This document shows, in pieces, positions 10,925-20,120 of a DNA stretch of 64,000 bases. The notes below the pieces were generated by a model. That model saw nothing but the letters and a program-made list of their open reading frames with translations, was not told the origin of the DNA and did not search any database. How positions within the stretch are numbered: position 1 is the first letter of the stretch; every line of letters begins with the position of its first letter. Source of the stretch: Tetrapyrgos nigripes (taxonomy: Eukaryota; Basidiomycota; Agaricomycetes; Agaricales; Campanellaceae); NCBI GenBank assembly GCA_013368315.1, contig JAACJM010000010.1:806001-870000 (forward strand), read 5' to 3'. Made by a program: the position numbers and the translations under genes.

Positions 10925-11279
10925 AACTTCCCTCCTCGTTTGGTTAGGACAGCAGAAACCTCTGCTCCAACTCCATTGTCATCATCATCACCTGTAACAG
11001 TAGCTCAAACATTGTCGTCTTCATCTCATAACGTAATTAAGGACATTTCAAAGGATTGGAAGGAGAAGAGAAGGAACAGGCAGCTGTATATTTGAAGGAC
11101 ATTATGTCAAAGTTGGATTTTTGAAACACTCCTCTGCTACGTTGTCAGAAGGAGTTGTACAGTACACCAGACAATTTTTGAACAATTGATATAGTGTGTT
11201 ATACCCCTCTAGTGAGCATACCTTCCCTTCAGAATTAAGAATGTCGGCAGTCACTTGTAACTGACAGGTGCCTTTGATA

Positions 11280-11697
11280 ACACTTAAAACCGAACTTATT
11301 GGAAAAATTACTGGCAGAAAAATCGACACAGATGCCCTAATAGACAGCAGTGCAGAAGGCATAATCATCAATAGCTGTTTCGTACAAAAAATCAATTAAC
11401 CCTTCTTCCCATCGAAAATCCATTTCCAGTACGAAACATTGACAGTTCTGAAAATACCATGGGATGGGTACACCATTACACCACCCAAAAACTCTGGATC
11501 TATTCCCAGGACAACAAATCATATCACAAAGAAATGGCCAAATTCTATGTTACAGACATCAGAGATCACGATATAATACTTGGCACCGATTGGCTGGAGG
11601 AACACAATCCAGAAATAGACTGGTCATTCTCTAGGATGAATATGGTTAGATGTCCCGAAACATGTACCCTAAAGCAACCTCCCGTTCTCAATCTGTG
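11280..11697 (+). pseudogene. Gypsy element B protease pseudogene
   Basis: Remains of the retroviral-type aspartic protease. The first part reads GRKIDTDALIDSSAEGIIIN (about 11320-11370), with DSS in place of the catalytic DSG triad. After frame breaks comes FYVTDIRDHDIILGTDWLEEHNPEIDWS (in two parts, 11540-11625), a well-known conserved block at the protease end of chromoviruses. Frame changes and the altered active site show it is dead. Confidence 0.65.
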
Positions 11698-11879
11698 AAC
11701 TAAACCCATGGCTGCCAAACCGAGTACCACAAAGATTATCAAGTAACATGGTCGGAACCAATCAGACGATTTAAACCAATTATACAGTCGAAGGTTGCAG
11801 GCCAACGTTGCCAAATTCCTATACGATCATTTCATCACTCTTCAGAATCTACAGCCATCTTTACTGAAGAAGACTTTGG

Positions 11880-13450
11880 TTGGGACAAGATCCCAAATCA
11901 GTGGGAAAAAGAAGCGTTAGAGAAGCTGTTTGGAAAAGAAGAACAGGACTCAACATCAGATTTGGAATTACCTATATGGCGGGATTTACCAAGGCTCAGG
12001 AGCTTGCAGAAGCAGCCCAGAAAATGAAAGGAGATGTATCACTTACAGATAAGATTCCATCTCAATATCATCAATTTTTACCAGTCTTTGACAAACAGAC
12101 TTCAGAACGACTACCAAAATGTGGTGAATGGGATCATGCTATTGAACTTAAACCAGACTTTGAACCTCGTCCTTGCAAAACATATCCCCTATCCCTGAAC
12201 GAAAAAAAGGAACTTGATGAGTTCATTAAAGAAATTTTGGAAAGGAATACATAAGGGCGTCAAAGTCTTCTTTGTAAAAAAGAAAGACAGAAAACTACAC
12301 CCTGTACAGGACTATCGTGCTTTAAATAATGGAACTATAAAAACTGAATACCTTTACCACTCATATCGGAGCTCATAGTCAAACTCAAGGGGGCACGAGT
12401 CTTTTCAAAGATCGAACTTAGATGGAGATATAATAACGTATGAATAAAAGAAGGGGATGAATGGAAAGTGGCATTTAAGACCAATAGAGGCCTTTTTGAA
12501 CCAACGGTGATGTTCTTTGGTCTTATGAACTCTCCCGCAGCGATGATGAATACTCTTTTCAAGGACCTTATCGATTCTGGGAAAGTCGTTATCTATATGG
12601 ACGACATCTTAATATTTACAGAATCTCTGGAAGAACATCGACATTGTCAAGAACATTGTCACTTAGCAATAACCACCCAAGTCACACAATGAACCAATAG
12701 ATTGATGAGTTACAAATGAGGTGATATAGAGAGAGAAAGAGAGAGAGAGATAGTAGAGACAAATAGAAGATGAGTAGCTGACTATACTCGACACTGCACT
12801 GTACTGAGAGCGGAGTGGAGATGAAGTGAACAGACTGGAACTAACTACAAGTCCTTTGGTATATATGTAAAAGAAGTGAATTGAGAGTAAATAAATAAGT
12901 GGGAATGTCCATGGAGATAGGAATTGGAGGAGATAAGTGATGAATATGTCAGATCAAGTGATGGTAACTGTAGACAGAGAAGATGAAGATGGTAAAGATG
13001 AGAGGAATGAATAGTCATCTGTGGAGATAAGAAATGAATAGATCAGCAATTCGTGACAGACATATGGTCAAACAAGTGCTTGCATGGCTTCGGGAAAACA
13101 ACCTATATGCCAAACCAGAAAAATGTACCTTTGAAACTGATTCAGTGGAATTCTTAGGCCTCATCTTTTCCCACAATACATTGGCTATGGACCCAGTCAA
13201 AGTTGAAGGCATCACCAAATGGCCAACCCCACGTAATATCAAAGACGTTCAATCGTTTTTGGGGTTCAGAAACTTCTACCGTCATTTCATACATGACTTT
13301 TCTAAAGTTGCTCGACCACTCTTCGACCTTACAAAGAAGGATGAGCCATGGAAATGGTCAGACAAGACAGAAAGAGCCTTTCAGGCACTCAAAGATGTGT
13401 TTACATCTTCACCAGTCCTTTTAATGCCCGATTATTCTAAACCATACTGA
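11880..13450 (+). pseudogene. Gypsy element B reverse transcriptase, split by a solo LTR
   Basis: Reverse transcriptase of the chromovirus. The N-terminal part has the usual LPVFDKQTSERLPK and WDHAIELKP blocks (12070-12170), then FFVKKKDRKLHPVQDYR in a second frame. The palm reads [11 protein letters not shown] and the catalytic [17 protein letters not shown] (12510-12640). A 414-bp inverted solo LTR interrupts the gene exactly here. Reading resumes at 13064 with MVKQVLAWLRENNLYAKPEKC and continues through FLGFRNFYRHFIHDFSKVARPL to TGA at 13448-13450. The active-site YMDD is preserved, but frameshifts and inserts abolish function. Confidence 0.85.
12645..13058 (-). mobile_element. Inverted solo LTR in the Gypsy B reverse transcriptase
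   Basis: A 414-bp LTR flanked by perfect 5-bp duplications GACAT (12640-12644 and 13059-13063). In its own orientation (minus strand) it starts TGTCACGAATTGC and ends GTTCTTGACA. Blocks near both ends match the 3' LTR of element B at 19508-19959, for example the start TGTCACGAA and the tract gtgtgacttgggtggttatt. It therefore comes from a related copy inserted in opposite orientation, followed by LTR-LTR recombination that removed its body. It includes a GA-rich tract (12730-12755). Confidence 0.9.
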
Positions 13451-14110
13451 GTAGAGGTTGACACATCCAATTATGCTACAGGAGGTATCCTACAACAGAA
13501 AGGAGCTGATGACAAATGGCACCTGGTCACCTATCTATCAAAATCTTTATCTGAAACTGAACAGAACTATGACATTCATGATAAAGAACTGCTGGCAATC
13601 ATACGTGGTTTAGAAGCCTGACGACACTATCTCAAAGGTGAACCGCATACTATTGAAATCTTAACCAACCACCAGAACTTGAAATACTTCACCACTGCTC
13701 AGAAACTAAGCTGATGACAAGCAAGAATGGCACTGTTTCTAACAAGATTTGATTTCATGTTGACCCATAAACCCAGAAGTCTCAATTGAAGTGACCCCCT
13801 TTCTTGAAGACCAGATCATAAAGAGGGGGTCAAAAACAACAACAAGGATAGAGTATTACTTGATCCCAAGTTCTTCAGGATTCAAGCAACAAGACCAGGA
13901 ACAGTAGTTGCAATCGGAGATACTGAATTGAGAAGACGTATTAAAAATTGTCCAAAGAAAGACATCAAAGTTGTGAGTGCCCTACAGGTCATCTTAAACA
14001 ACGGTCCACGTTTGTTGGTCAAAATTTTACAGGAATGGAACTATGAAGACGGAATTATCTTATTCTGAGGAAAGGTTTACATTCCAAACGACCAACAACT
14101 CCGAAGAGAC
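13451..14110 (+). pseudogene. Gypsy element B RNase H and connection region
   Basis: Continuation of pol after a TGA. VEVDTSNYATGGILQQKG is the RNase H start with its first acidic residue, then LVTYLSKSLSETEQNYDIHDKE and the later [11 protein letters not shown] block (13655-13690). At least six in-frame TGA codons appear where relatives have arginine or tryptophan, including two adjacent ones near 13712. The region leads into the integrase zinc finger at 14120. Confidence 0.75.
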
Positions 14111-14119
14111 ATAGTCAAA

Positions 14120-14499
14120 ATGCACCACAATAGCCTCACCGCAGGACATCCAGGCCGGTTTAAAACATACGAACTGGTTAGCAGGGAATTCTGGTGGCCC
14201 GGTATGTCAGTATTTGCCTGTGACTATGTTGAAGGATGCGCTACTTGCCAATTGACCAAGGTGCAAAACCATCCATCGCATGTACCATTAATCCCAAACG
14301 AAACACCAGAAAGACCTTTTGGCACAATTACGACCGAATTTATTACAGACCTTCCAGAATGTGAAGGTTTCAATGCAATCCACGTAACAGTAGACAGATC
14401 GACTAAAACTGTAGTAATTTCACCATGCCAGAAGGATATCAACAGTGATGGGACAATTGATGTGCGATGTTATGGTCTTTGGGATAAGATGATATCAGA
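14120..14499 (+). pseudogene. Gypsy element B integrase, 5' part
   Basis: The integrase HHCC zinc-binding domain: H-N-S-L-T-A-G-H-P-G, then EFWWPGM and CATCQ (14120-14260). The start of the DDE core follows, with FGTITTEFITDLP where an Asp is normally found (TxDFITDLP), so the first catalytic residue appears as Glu. The frame stops at about 14499 because the Tc1/mariner element is inserted in the second catalytic block (ISD|...RGPQF). Confidence 0.8.
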
Positions 14500-14501
14500 T
14501 A

Positions 14502-14560
14502 CAGGGTCTTGCATAATTTCCTTCAGGTCACGCCCAAAAATCCCGTGTTTATTTGTATTT
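14502..14560 (+). repeat. Left terminal inverted repeat of the Tc1/mariner element
   Basis: About 59 bp that pair with the inverse of 18469-18527, with six mismatches by my count, all transitions. Such repeats bind the transposase. Confidence 0.88.
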
Positions 14561-14602
14561 ATTGTTTGTATTTTTCTAAATAGAATCAATACATTTTGCC
14601 TC

Positions 14603-15744
14603 ATGGATGCTTCGAGGATGGTGTGCAGCGAGAAGCTGTTCTCTTTTGTGATGCCCCAAACGCTCAGTGTGGACCTCCACAAACGAATTGTTCATTGGCG
14701 AATCAATGAGCAGCGTGAAGTCAGCGAGATTGCAGAACTTGCAGGATGTGCAGAGCGGACCGTCTACAGTATACTGAAGCTGTATGCAGACATGGGCACA
14801 TATCAGTCCAAGGTGACCGGTGTGGGCAGACCCCGTTTGTTTACTATGGAGGACAAAGCCTACACGGTCTCAGTATTCAGGCAGAATCCCACTCTCTACC
14901 TCAACAAACTCCAGGACCGCATGTGGAGGGACCGTGAATTGGATGTATCCATTGCAACTATATCTCGTACGCTTCGGGAAATGGCAATGTCCAACAAGAA
15001 GGTTGCCTATGAAGCTCTCCAGAGAGATGAAAGACTGCAAAACATTTGGATTGGTGAGAATGGTGGCATTCCAATGGAGTACATCGTCTGTCTAGATGAG
15101 GCAGGCATCCGAGGAGATGATCACCACAGACTTCAAGGTTGGGAATCTCTTGGAATGGCATGTGCATGAAGGGCCATATTTTGCTGTGGGACGAGGTTCT
15201 CTGTGCTTCCTGCCCTCATTGTGGAAGGTATCATCACAATGGATATCTTCGAGGGAACTGTCAACACGGAGATATTCGTCAAATTCATAAGGGAAGAATT
15301 AGTATGTCAGTCTTTCTTCGCCACATCCTCTCTTCTAAACCAGCATTAATAGGCACCCTGTCTCACTCTGTTTCCTGGCCCAAGAAGTGTTGTGATTCTT
15401 GACAACACGTCAATTCATCACTCCGAAGAGATATGTGCCATAATTGAGGACGAGTGCGGTAAATCCATCTAGCTCTGATACTATGATTAGTGCATTATTG
15501 AGCAACATATCTAGGTGCTAGACTTGTTTACCTCCCACCGTATTCTCCTGATCTCAATCCAGCAGAGCAGGTGTTCTCATTTATAAAGGCATGGCTTCGA
15601 CATCATGAATCCGAACTTGTCAATGATGCAACACAACTGACACTGATTGAAGAAGCTACTCAAGCCATAACTCCAGAAATCACACAGGGATGGTTCAAAA
15701 ACTGTGGTTACGATTGGAGTGACGAGTACCACGAGGGTCACTAA
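14603..15744 (+). pseudogene. Tc1/mariner transposase (DDE), one premature TGA
   Basis: The transposase cuts and joins the element ends. The three exons I infer are 14603-15301, 15353-15458 and 15515-15744, with GT-AG introns of 51 and 56 nt; together they give exactly 345 codons. The N-terminus has a helix-turn-helix (REVSEIAELAGCAERTVYSI). Catalytic residues appear as D in VCLDEAGI, D in VVILDNTSIHH and E in PPYSPDLNPAEQ, with 35 residues between the second D and the E. The only defect I find is TGA at 15167-15169, between GMACA and RAIFC, where CGA (Arg) is expected. One C-to-T change at a CpG would explain it. Either this copy is recently dead, or the stop is read through or spliced out. 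Confidence 0.82.
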
Positions 15745-16143
15745 CTATATACTTCTATGCTGGTGGTAGTACTTTGTAGAAGCAAGCATGCAGGCAGTCA
15801 AGTAGGTAAAGTACAGATTATTCTCTTGCATATGTACAGTTAGTATTAGAGTCATTCGCATGTAAGAGTAGGTACTACCAAAAGACAAATGTGTAAGTGT
15901 GATGACAGAAAATGCAATGACAGAGAACGCAATAGTCTGAAAGCACAGGCAATAGTCTGAAAGCAACGAAAGCAACTGGAGAGCAATGGAAAACATGCAG
16001 TAGATACAAGGGATGGATGTGCAAGGGCAGTGATCATATGATACAAGGGCAGATGTGCGAGAGCAGAAGACGTGCAGAGAACATAATCGGAAATCAATAT
16101 GCGCGAGTGGCCAGTAATCAGTGAAGAGTGGTGCAGTAGGTAT

Positions 16144-18212
16144 CTAGCGTCGACGACGCTTGCTATCAACCCAACCCTGGCAGAAGGACTGAAATTGGAT
16201 GGCTTTGCCTTCAGGGCACTTTGTTACTTCGCAGAGCCTTGTAATTGATACTTTCGGAATGATATCAGGAGTAAAATGGACCTCTTGCAGAGCAGCTTGC
16301 GCCTCTCGCAAATCAATCCTGTGTTTCAGGAAGAAAGTCTCCAGACACTTGGAAAGAAGAAACTCGAGTTCTGGATTGACCTTGGAAGGAGATGACACAG
16401 GTGATGAGGTAGGGGAAGGAGAGCAAGTGTGAGTGCGTTTGTGATGACGACAATGAGAATGTCTGCGTCCACATCCACGGCTACAACTACGGCTGCAACT
16501 GCAACTGCAACTGCAACCCATATGGTTAGATGAGACACTTGCGAGAAGCAGAGCAGTTGCGTCAGTAGTTGTAGTGGGTGCTTGAGGTGCTGGTGTGGGT
16601 GCTTGAGGTGCTGATGTGGGCGCTTGAGGTGCTGATGTGGGTGCTTGAGGTGCTGATGTGGGTTTGCCTGGCCGAGGTCCATTCCCACCCCGAGGCCTGA
16701 TGGCAGGCTTCCTGTTGCGGGCGGTCTCAATCCCAGGGATGTTCAGAGGCTCCATGATAACTGCTAGTCCTTTAATCTGAAGGGAATTAGCTATTATATT
16801 TATCAAGGAGACAAGAGACTCACGATTTGGTCAGCCCACTCCCCCATGACCTTATTATTTAGGCCGACATGGCTACCAGTGGAATCTATCCAGCAGTAGC
16901 CTGGAGCACCATGTTCATTTCCATGCTTGCTATCACGGCATTCCCAATCGTTCTTGATGCAGCCAATCCAATAACCACAGAGCTGGGATTTATCGCTGTA
17001 CATATTGACTGAGGGAACCTATGAAAAGAGTAAACAAGAGACATGACTGCTAAAAGGGTGACAATGTACAGCAGTCCCATGCACTAGCTCTTGAGCCTCC
17101 TCATTCTCTGCAGGCTAACATCAAAATCAGATGATGACAGAGGTAGGGAATAATAGAAAAGATGGACACGTTTGGCACGGACACACCAGCCAGATATGTC
17201 ACCCTCCTCAAACTCGACTTGTACACGGAAATTGGCTTTGTGCAGGTTGCTCTGACAGAGCTCAGCAACTGCCTTGTCGAATGAATCATTGGTTCCTACT
17301 TTGAGACGAGAAGATTTGCTGACATCCCTGTTAATAGACGAAGCAGATAGTGGGATAAAAAAGACTCACTTGAGATCTGTCCACCAGATATAAAAAGGAG
17401 GACCATTGAGAGGACCTGCTGTGTAATCCTTGTCCAAATCATGGAGGGCAAGGAACCACTCCACGAAAGCAATCTGTGCGCTCGCAATGATTGGAGTTGA
17501 AGCAGTCAATGCATCCGTTTTCGGAATCAGCTTGGGCTGTGCATTACGAGCACTGCAGTTGGCATTGGTATCTGGAACACAATAGCTCCTCCCAACAACC
17601 ACTGAGTACACAAAGTCTGCAGAGACCCAGAGAATGAGCAGCTATATTATGACAAATTTTGCATAGACGACATACCTGAAAGAAGGTGTTGGTGCTGGTA
17701 GAGTATTGTCACAGGTATCATATGCAGGAGGAGGGAGATCAGGATCTGGCAGTATATGTAGATGAGATGAAGCCATGACATCAGGATGAAGAGACATACA
17801 ACTGGTATGGTCACGATAGTAAGACATATTGAGGGGAGCTGTATGTGTCACAGCTTGAGCCACAGATGACTGTGGAGGCATTGCTTGGGAGACAGAAATC
17901 CCATGCTGAGGTTGGCGGTGTGGCGCAAACAAAGCTGGTTCCATTGGTGCTGTGCTGGGGAGCTGGGTGTGGGTTGGGGCAAGACTGGTACTTGAAATTG
18001 AGGCAGTCGCTGGGCCCAATAGTTCCAGACAAAATCCTTATCTTCTTTAGTGGTATACATGACAGGGGGGTTGACAGCACCATCTGTGGGACATCAGTAG
18101 TTGCTCCATGTGTGTAGTTTGCTATCCTTCACTTACCCATCCAGGCTTTGCTCGCCATCCACATGTCTGAGGGCCGGCTTAGATTGTCAAGGTTTGCCCA
18201 AACTGGATTCAT
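16144..18212 (-). CDS. Opposite-strand cargo gene of the Tc1/mariner element, unknown function
   Basis: I do not recognise a function. On the minus strand, ATG at 18212 opens exon 18212-18137 (MNPVWANLDNLSRPSDMWMA...), with donor GTAAGT, and continues at 18083 (VMYTTKEDKDFVWNYWAQRLPQF). A Pro/Ser-rich middle (about 18019-17680) is in another frame, so either an intron is missing from my model or there is an indel. The last four exons fit perfectly in phase: 17616-17370 (with GPPFYIWWTDLK), 17327-17120, 17018-16824 (CGYWIGCIKNDWECRD...YCWIDSTGSHVG) and 16776-16144. The C-terminus holds 8-residue repeats (TSAPQAP), a Cys/Ser run (GCSCSCSCSRSC), a helical SAM-like segment (about the last 85 residues) and a basic tail SKRRRR. 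DNA binding is a guess. Confidence 0.6.
16560..16665 (-). repeat. 24-bp tandem repeat inside the cargo gene
   Basis: About four to five in-frame copies of a 24-bp unit encoding the octapeptide TSAPQAP plus one residue. The neighbouring 16490-16520 has a 6-bp Cys/Ser repeat (tgcaac on the plus strand). Length is a multiple of three, so copy-number change keeps the frame. Confidence 0.85.
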
Positions 18213-18468
18213 GGTTGAGGAAAAGAAAGAGAGCTGAAACACGACAGTTTAAATACCTCTCAGCTATGCAATGAGTCTTGGGAAAGGTTGAGGATGGTGC
18301 AGGATGGTGGACAGCACAGACTTGATGACTCTTGACTGACGAGGCTCACAGGTGACTAGAAACGAGCTCAGAAATATCTTTAAAACCATTTTCTCAGGCG
18401 AGATGAGGTGGAAAAGCGACGCAATGTGGGGCAAGACATGACACATATACAAAACACAGCCTATATAC

Positions 18469-18527
18469 AAATACAAATAAATACGGGATTTTCAGGCGCG
18501 ACCTGAAGGAAATTATGCAAAGCCCTG
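18469..18527 (-). repeat. Right terminal inverted repeat of the Tc1/mariner element
   Basis: Partner of 14502-14560. It ends CCCTG followed by the TA duplication at 18528-18529. Confidence 0.88.
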
Positions 18528-18529
18528 TA

Positions 18530-19410
18530 GAGGACCTCAATTTGCGAGTCAGGTTATGAAGGGAATATATGCTAAGTTAGGTATTACCTCAGCACTCAGT
18601 ACAGCTTATTACCTGCAAACAGATGGAGAGACCGAAAGGTTCAACCAAGAGCTCGAACAGTATCTATGAACCTTTTGCAACTATCAACAAGACAATTGGG
18701 TTAAATACCTGCTATATGCAGAGTTTTACCATAACACTCAAGTCCACTCCACTACCAGGAAATCACCCTTCAAATTACTCCATGGATATCTACCTTGACT
18801 GTTTCCTTCAATTAATCCTATTTCACACGTCCCAAAAGTCGAAGAACACCTTCAGAACTTAGAAGCATTACAGGAAGAATTGAAAGCAAGTCTGACAACC
18901 GCTGCAGAGTTGATGAAAAGACAAAATATGGATCATGTAAAAGAAGGGGTGAAATTCAAAGTTGGAGACAAGGTACTACTGGATGGAAAGAACTTGAAGA
19001 CCACGAGGCCAAAAGCTAAGTTGGCAAATCATTGTCATGGCCCATTTGAAATCACTGATGTAATCAGCGAAGTTAACTACCGTCTCAAATTGCCAAATAT
19101 CTGGCAGATCTATCCAGTCTTTCATGCTTTGCTGCTATCACCATACAAAGAAACTGAAGCCCATGGAGTAAACTACCCAGGCGAACCAGCTGAATTGCTT
19201 CCAGAAGACAACGAATATGACATCAAAGCAATCTTGGATTCGAAACCAACTAGGAATCAGCGGGGAGTGCAGTACTTAGTCAAATGGTTAGACTACACGG
19301 ACTCAGAAAATTCATGGGAACCGGCATCAGGTTTAACAAAACTGAAGGATATGATCAAAACCTTCCATCAACAACATCCAGATGCATATCATCCACTGAA
19401 CCTTGTATGA
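18530..19410 (+). pseudogene. Gypsy element B integrase 3' part and chromodomain
   Basis: Continuation of the integrase after the transposon: [41 protein letters not shown] (in two conserved blocks), then a TGA and frame shifts, and the long open stretch 18880-19410. That stretch has FKVGDKVLLDGKNL, the GPFEI block and VFHALLLSPY. It finishes with a chromodomain (YDIKAILDSKP..., QYLVKWLDYTDSENSWEPAS). The chromodomain places the element among chromoviruses, whose integrases are targeted to marked chromatin. This part has fewer lesions than the gag and protease regions. Confidence 0.85.
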
Positions 19411-19493
19411 TCAGGATCAACATTGCATTCAATGGGAATTAGTATGGGGGACATCTGGAAAAGTATGTGTGTGCTCCAGGTGAAAGCACAGCT

Positions 19494-19507
19494 TAAAGAG
19501 GAGGTAA
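19494..19507 (+). promoter_or_regulatory. Polypurine tract of Gypsy B
   Basis: The purine run aaagaggaggtaa lies immediately before the TGTCACG start of the 3' LTR, where plus-strand priming occurs in LTR retrotransposons. Confidence 0.6.
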
Positions 19508-19959
19508 TGTCACGAACTGCTACAGTTCTCTGTCCTCCTTCCTCTGTTACTTCATTATCAAACCCATTCTCTGATCATTTGTCCATTGCATTCCCTCGAT
19601 AAACCTTTTAACCTTATATTACTGGCTTTGAACCTTGTAAAACCTGTCAAACTCTATAATAACTGTCATCAATCTTCCTATCTTTCTTGACCATATGGCA
19701 TCGTTCTATTTTTACTTACTTTTCTCATCCCTTCATATTTCTCATATATACCCAAGATCTTTTGTAACTGATTCTCCAGTTTGTTCACTTCATCTCCACT
19801 CCGTACTACTACTACTACACAGTGTAGAGCCTAGTCAGCCTACTTGTCTCTTTCTCTCTCTATCTATCTCATTTACATCTCTCAATCTATCTGCTTTGTA
19901 TCCACTTTCTCTCAGTGTGTGACTTGGGTGGTTATTTGAGTGTACCGGCAACCTTAACA
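19508..19959 (+). mobile_element. 3' LTR of Gypsy B
   Basis: It starts TGTCACGAACTGC straight after the polypurine tract and resembles the inverted solo LTR at 12645-13058. Shared blocks include the start, ctccactccgtact and gtgtgacttgggtggttatt. I set the end at ACCTTAACA (19959) by analogy with the TG...CA rule, so the right boundary may be off by some bases. No matching 5' LTR is left in the window. Confidence 0.75.
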
Positions 19960-20120
19960 CTGTATCAGTGTCATTGGCCATTGACTACTGGATGTAAGCT
20001 TAGGAGACTAGCTGACTCTTTTGCCATGTAAATCTGCTTAGGGGCTTCTCCCTCTTTCAGTGACTCCAGGTACTGTAGTACCAGATCTCCTCTGTACACT
20101 GGATCTTCATGACCTTCAAT

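Larger units (their letters stand above)
14502..18527. mobile_element. Tc1/mariner element carrying an extra opposite-strand gene
   Basis: A 4,026-bp DNA transposon inserted in the Gypsy B integrase. The ends read CAGGGTCTTGCATAATTTCC (left) and, inverted, CAGGGCTTTGCATAATTTCC (right), and the target TA is duplicated (14500-14501, 18528-18529), the hallmark of Tc1/mariner. Removing the element rejoins the integrase reading across ISD and RGPQFAS. It contains a spliced transposase on plus (14603-15744) and a multi-exon gene on minus (18212-16144), which converge. Typical Tc1/mariner elements are 1-2.5 kb with only a transposase, so the second gene is unusual. Confidence 0.92.

Noticed and set aside
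14502..18527. KDZ/TET-JBP type transposon
   Set aside because: Cargo looked tempting, but the ends, TA duplication and DDE transposase are Tc1/mariner, and the minus-strand protein shows no HxD...H dioxygenase motif.
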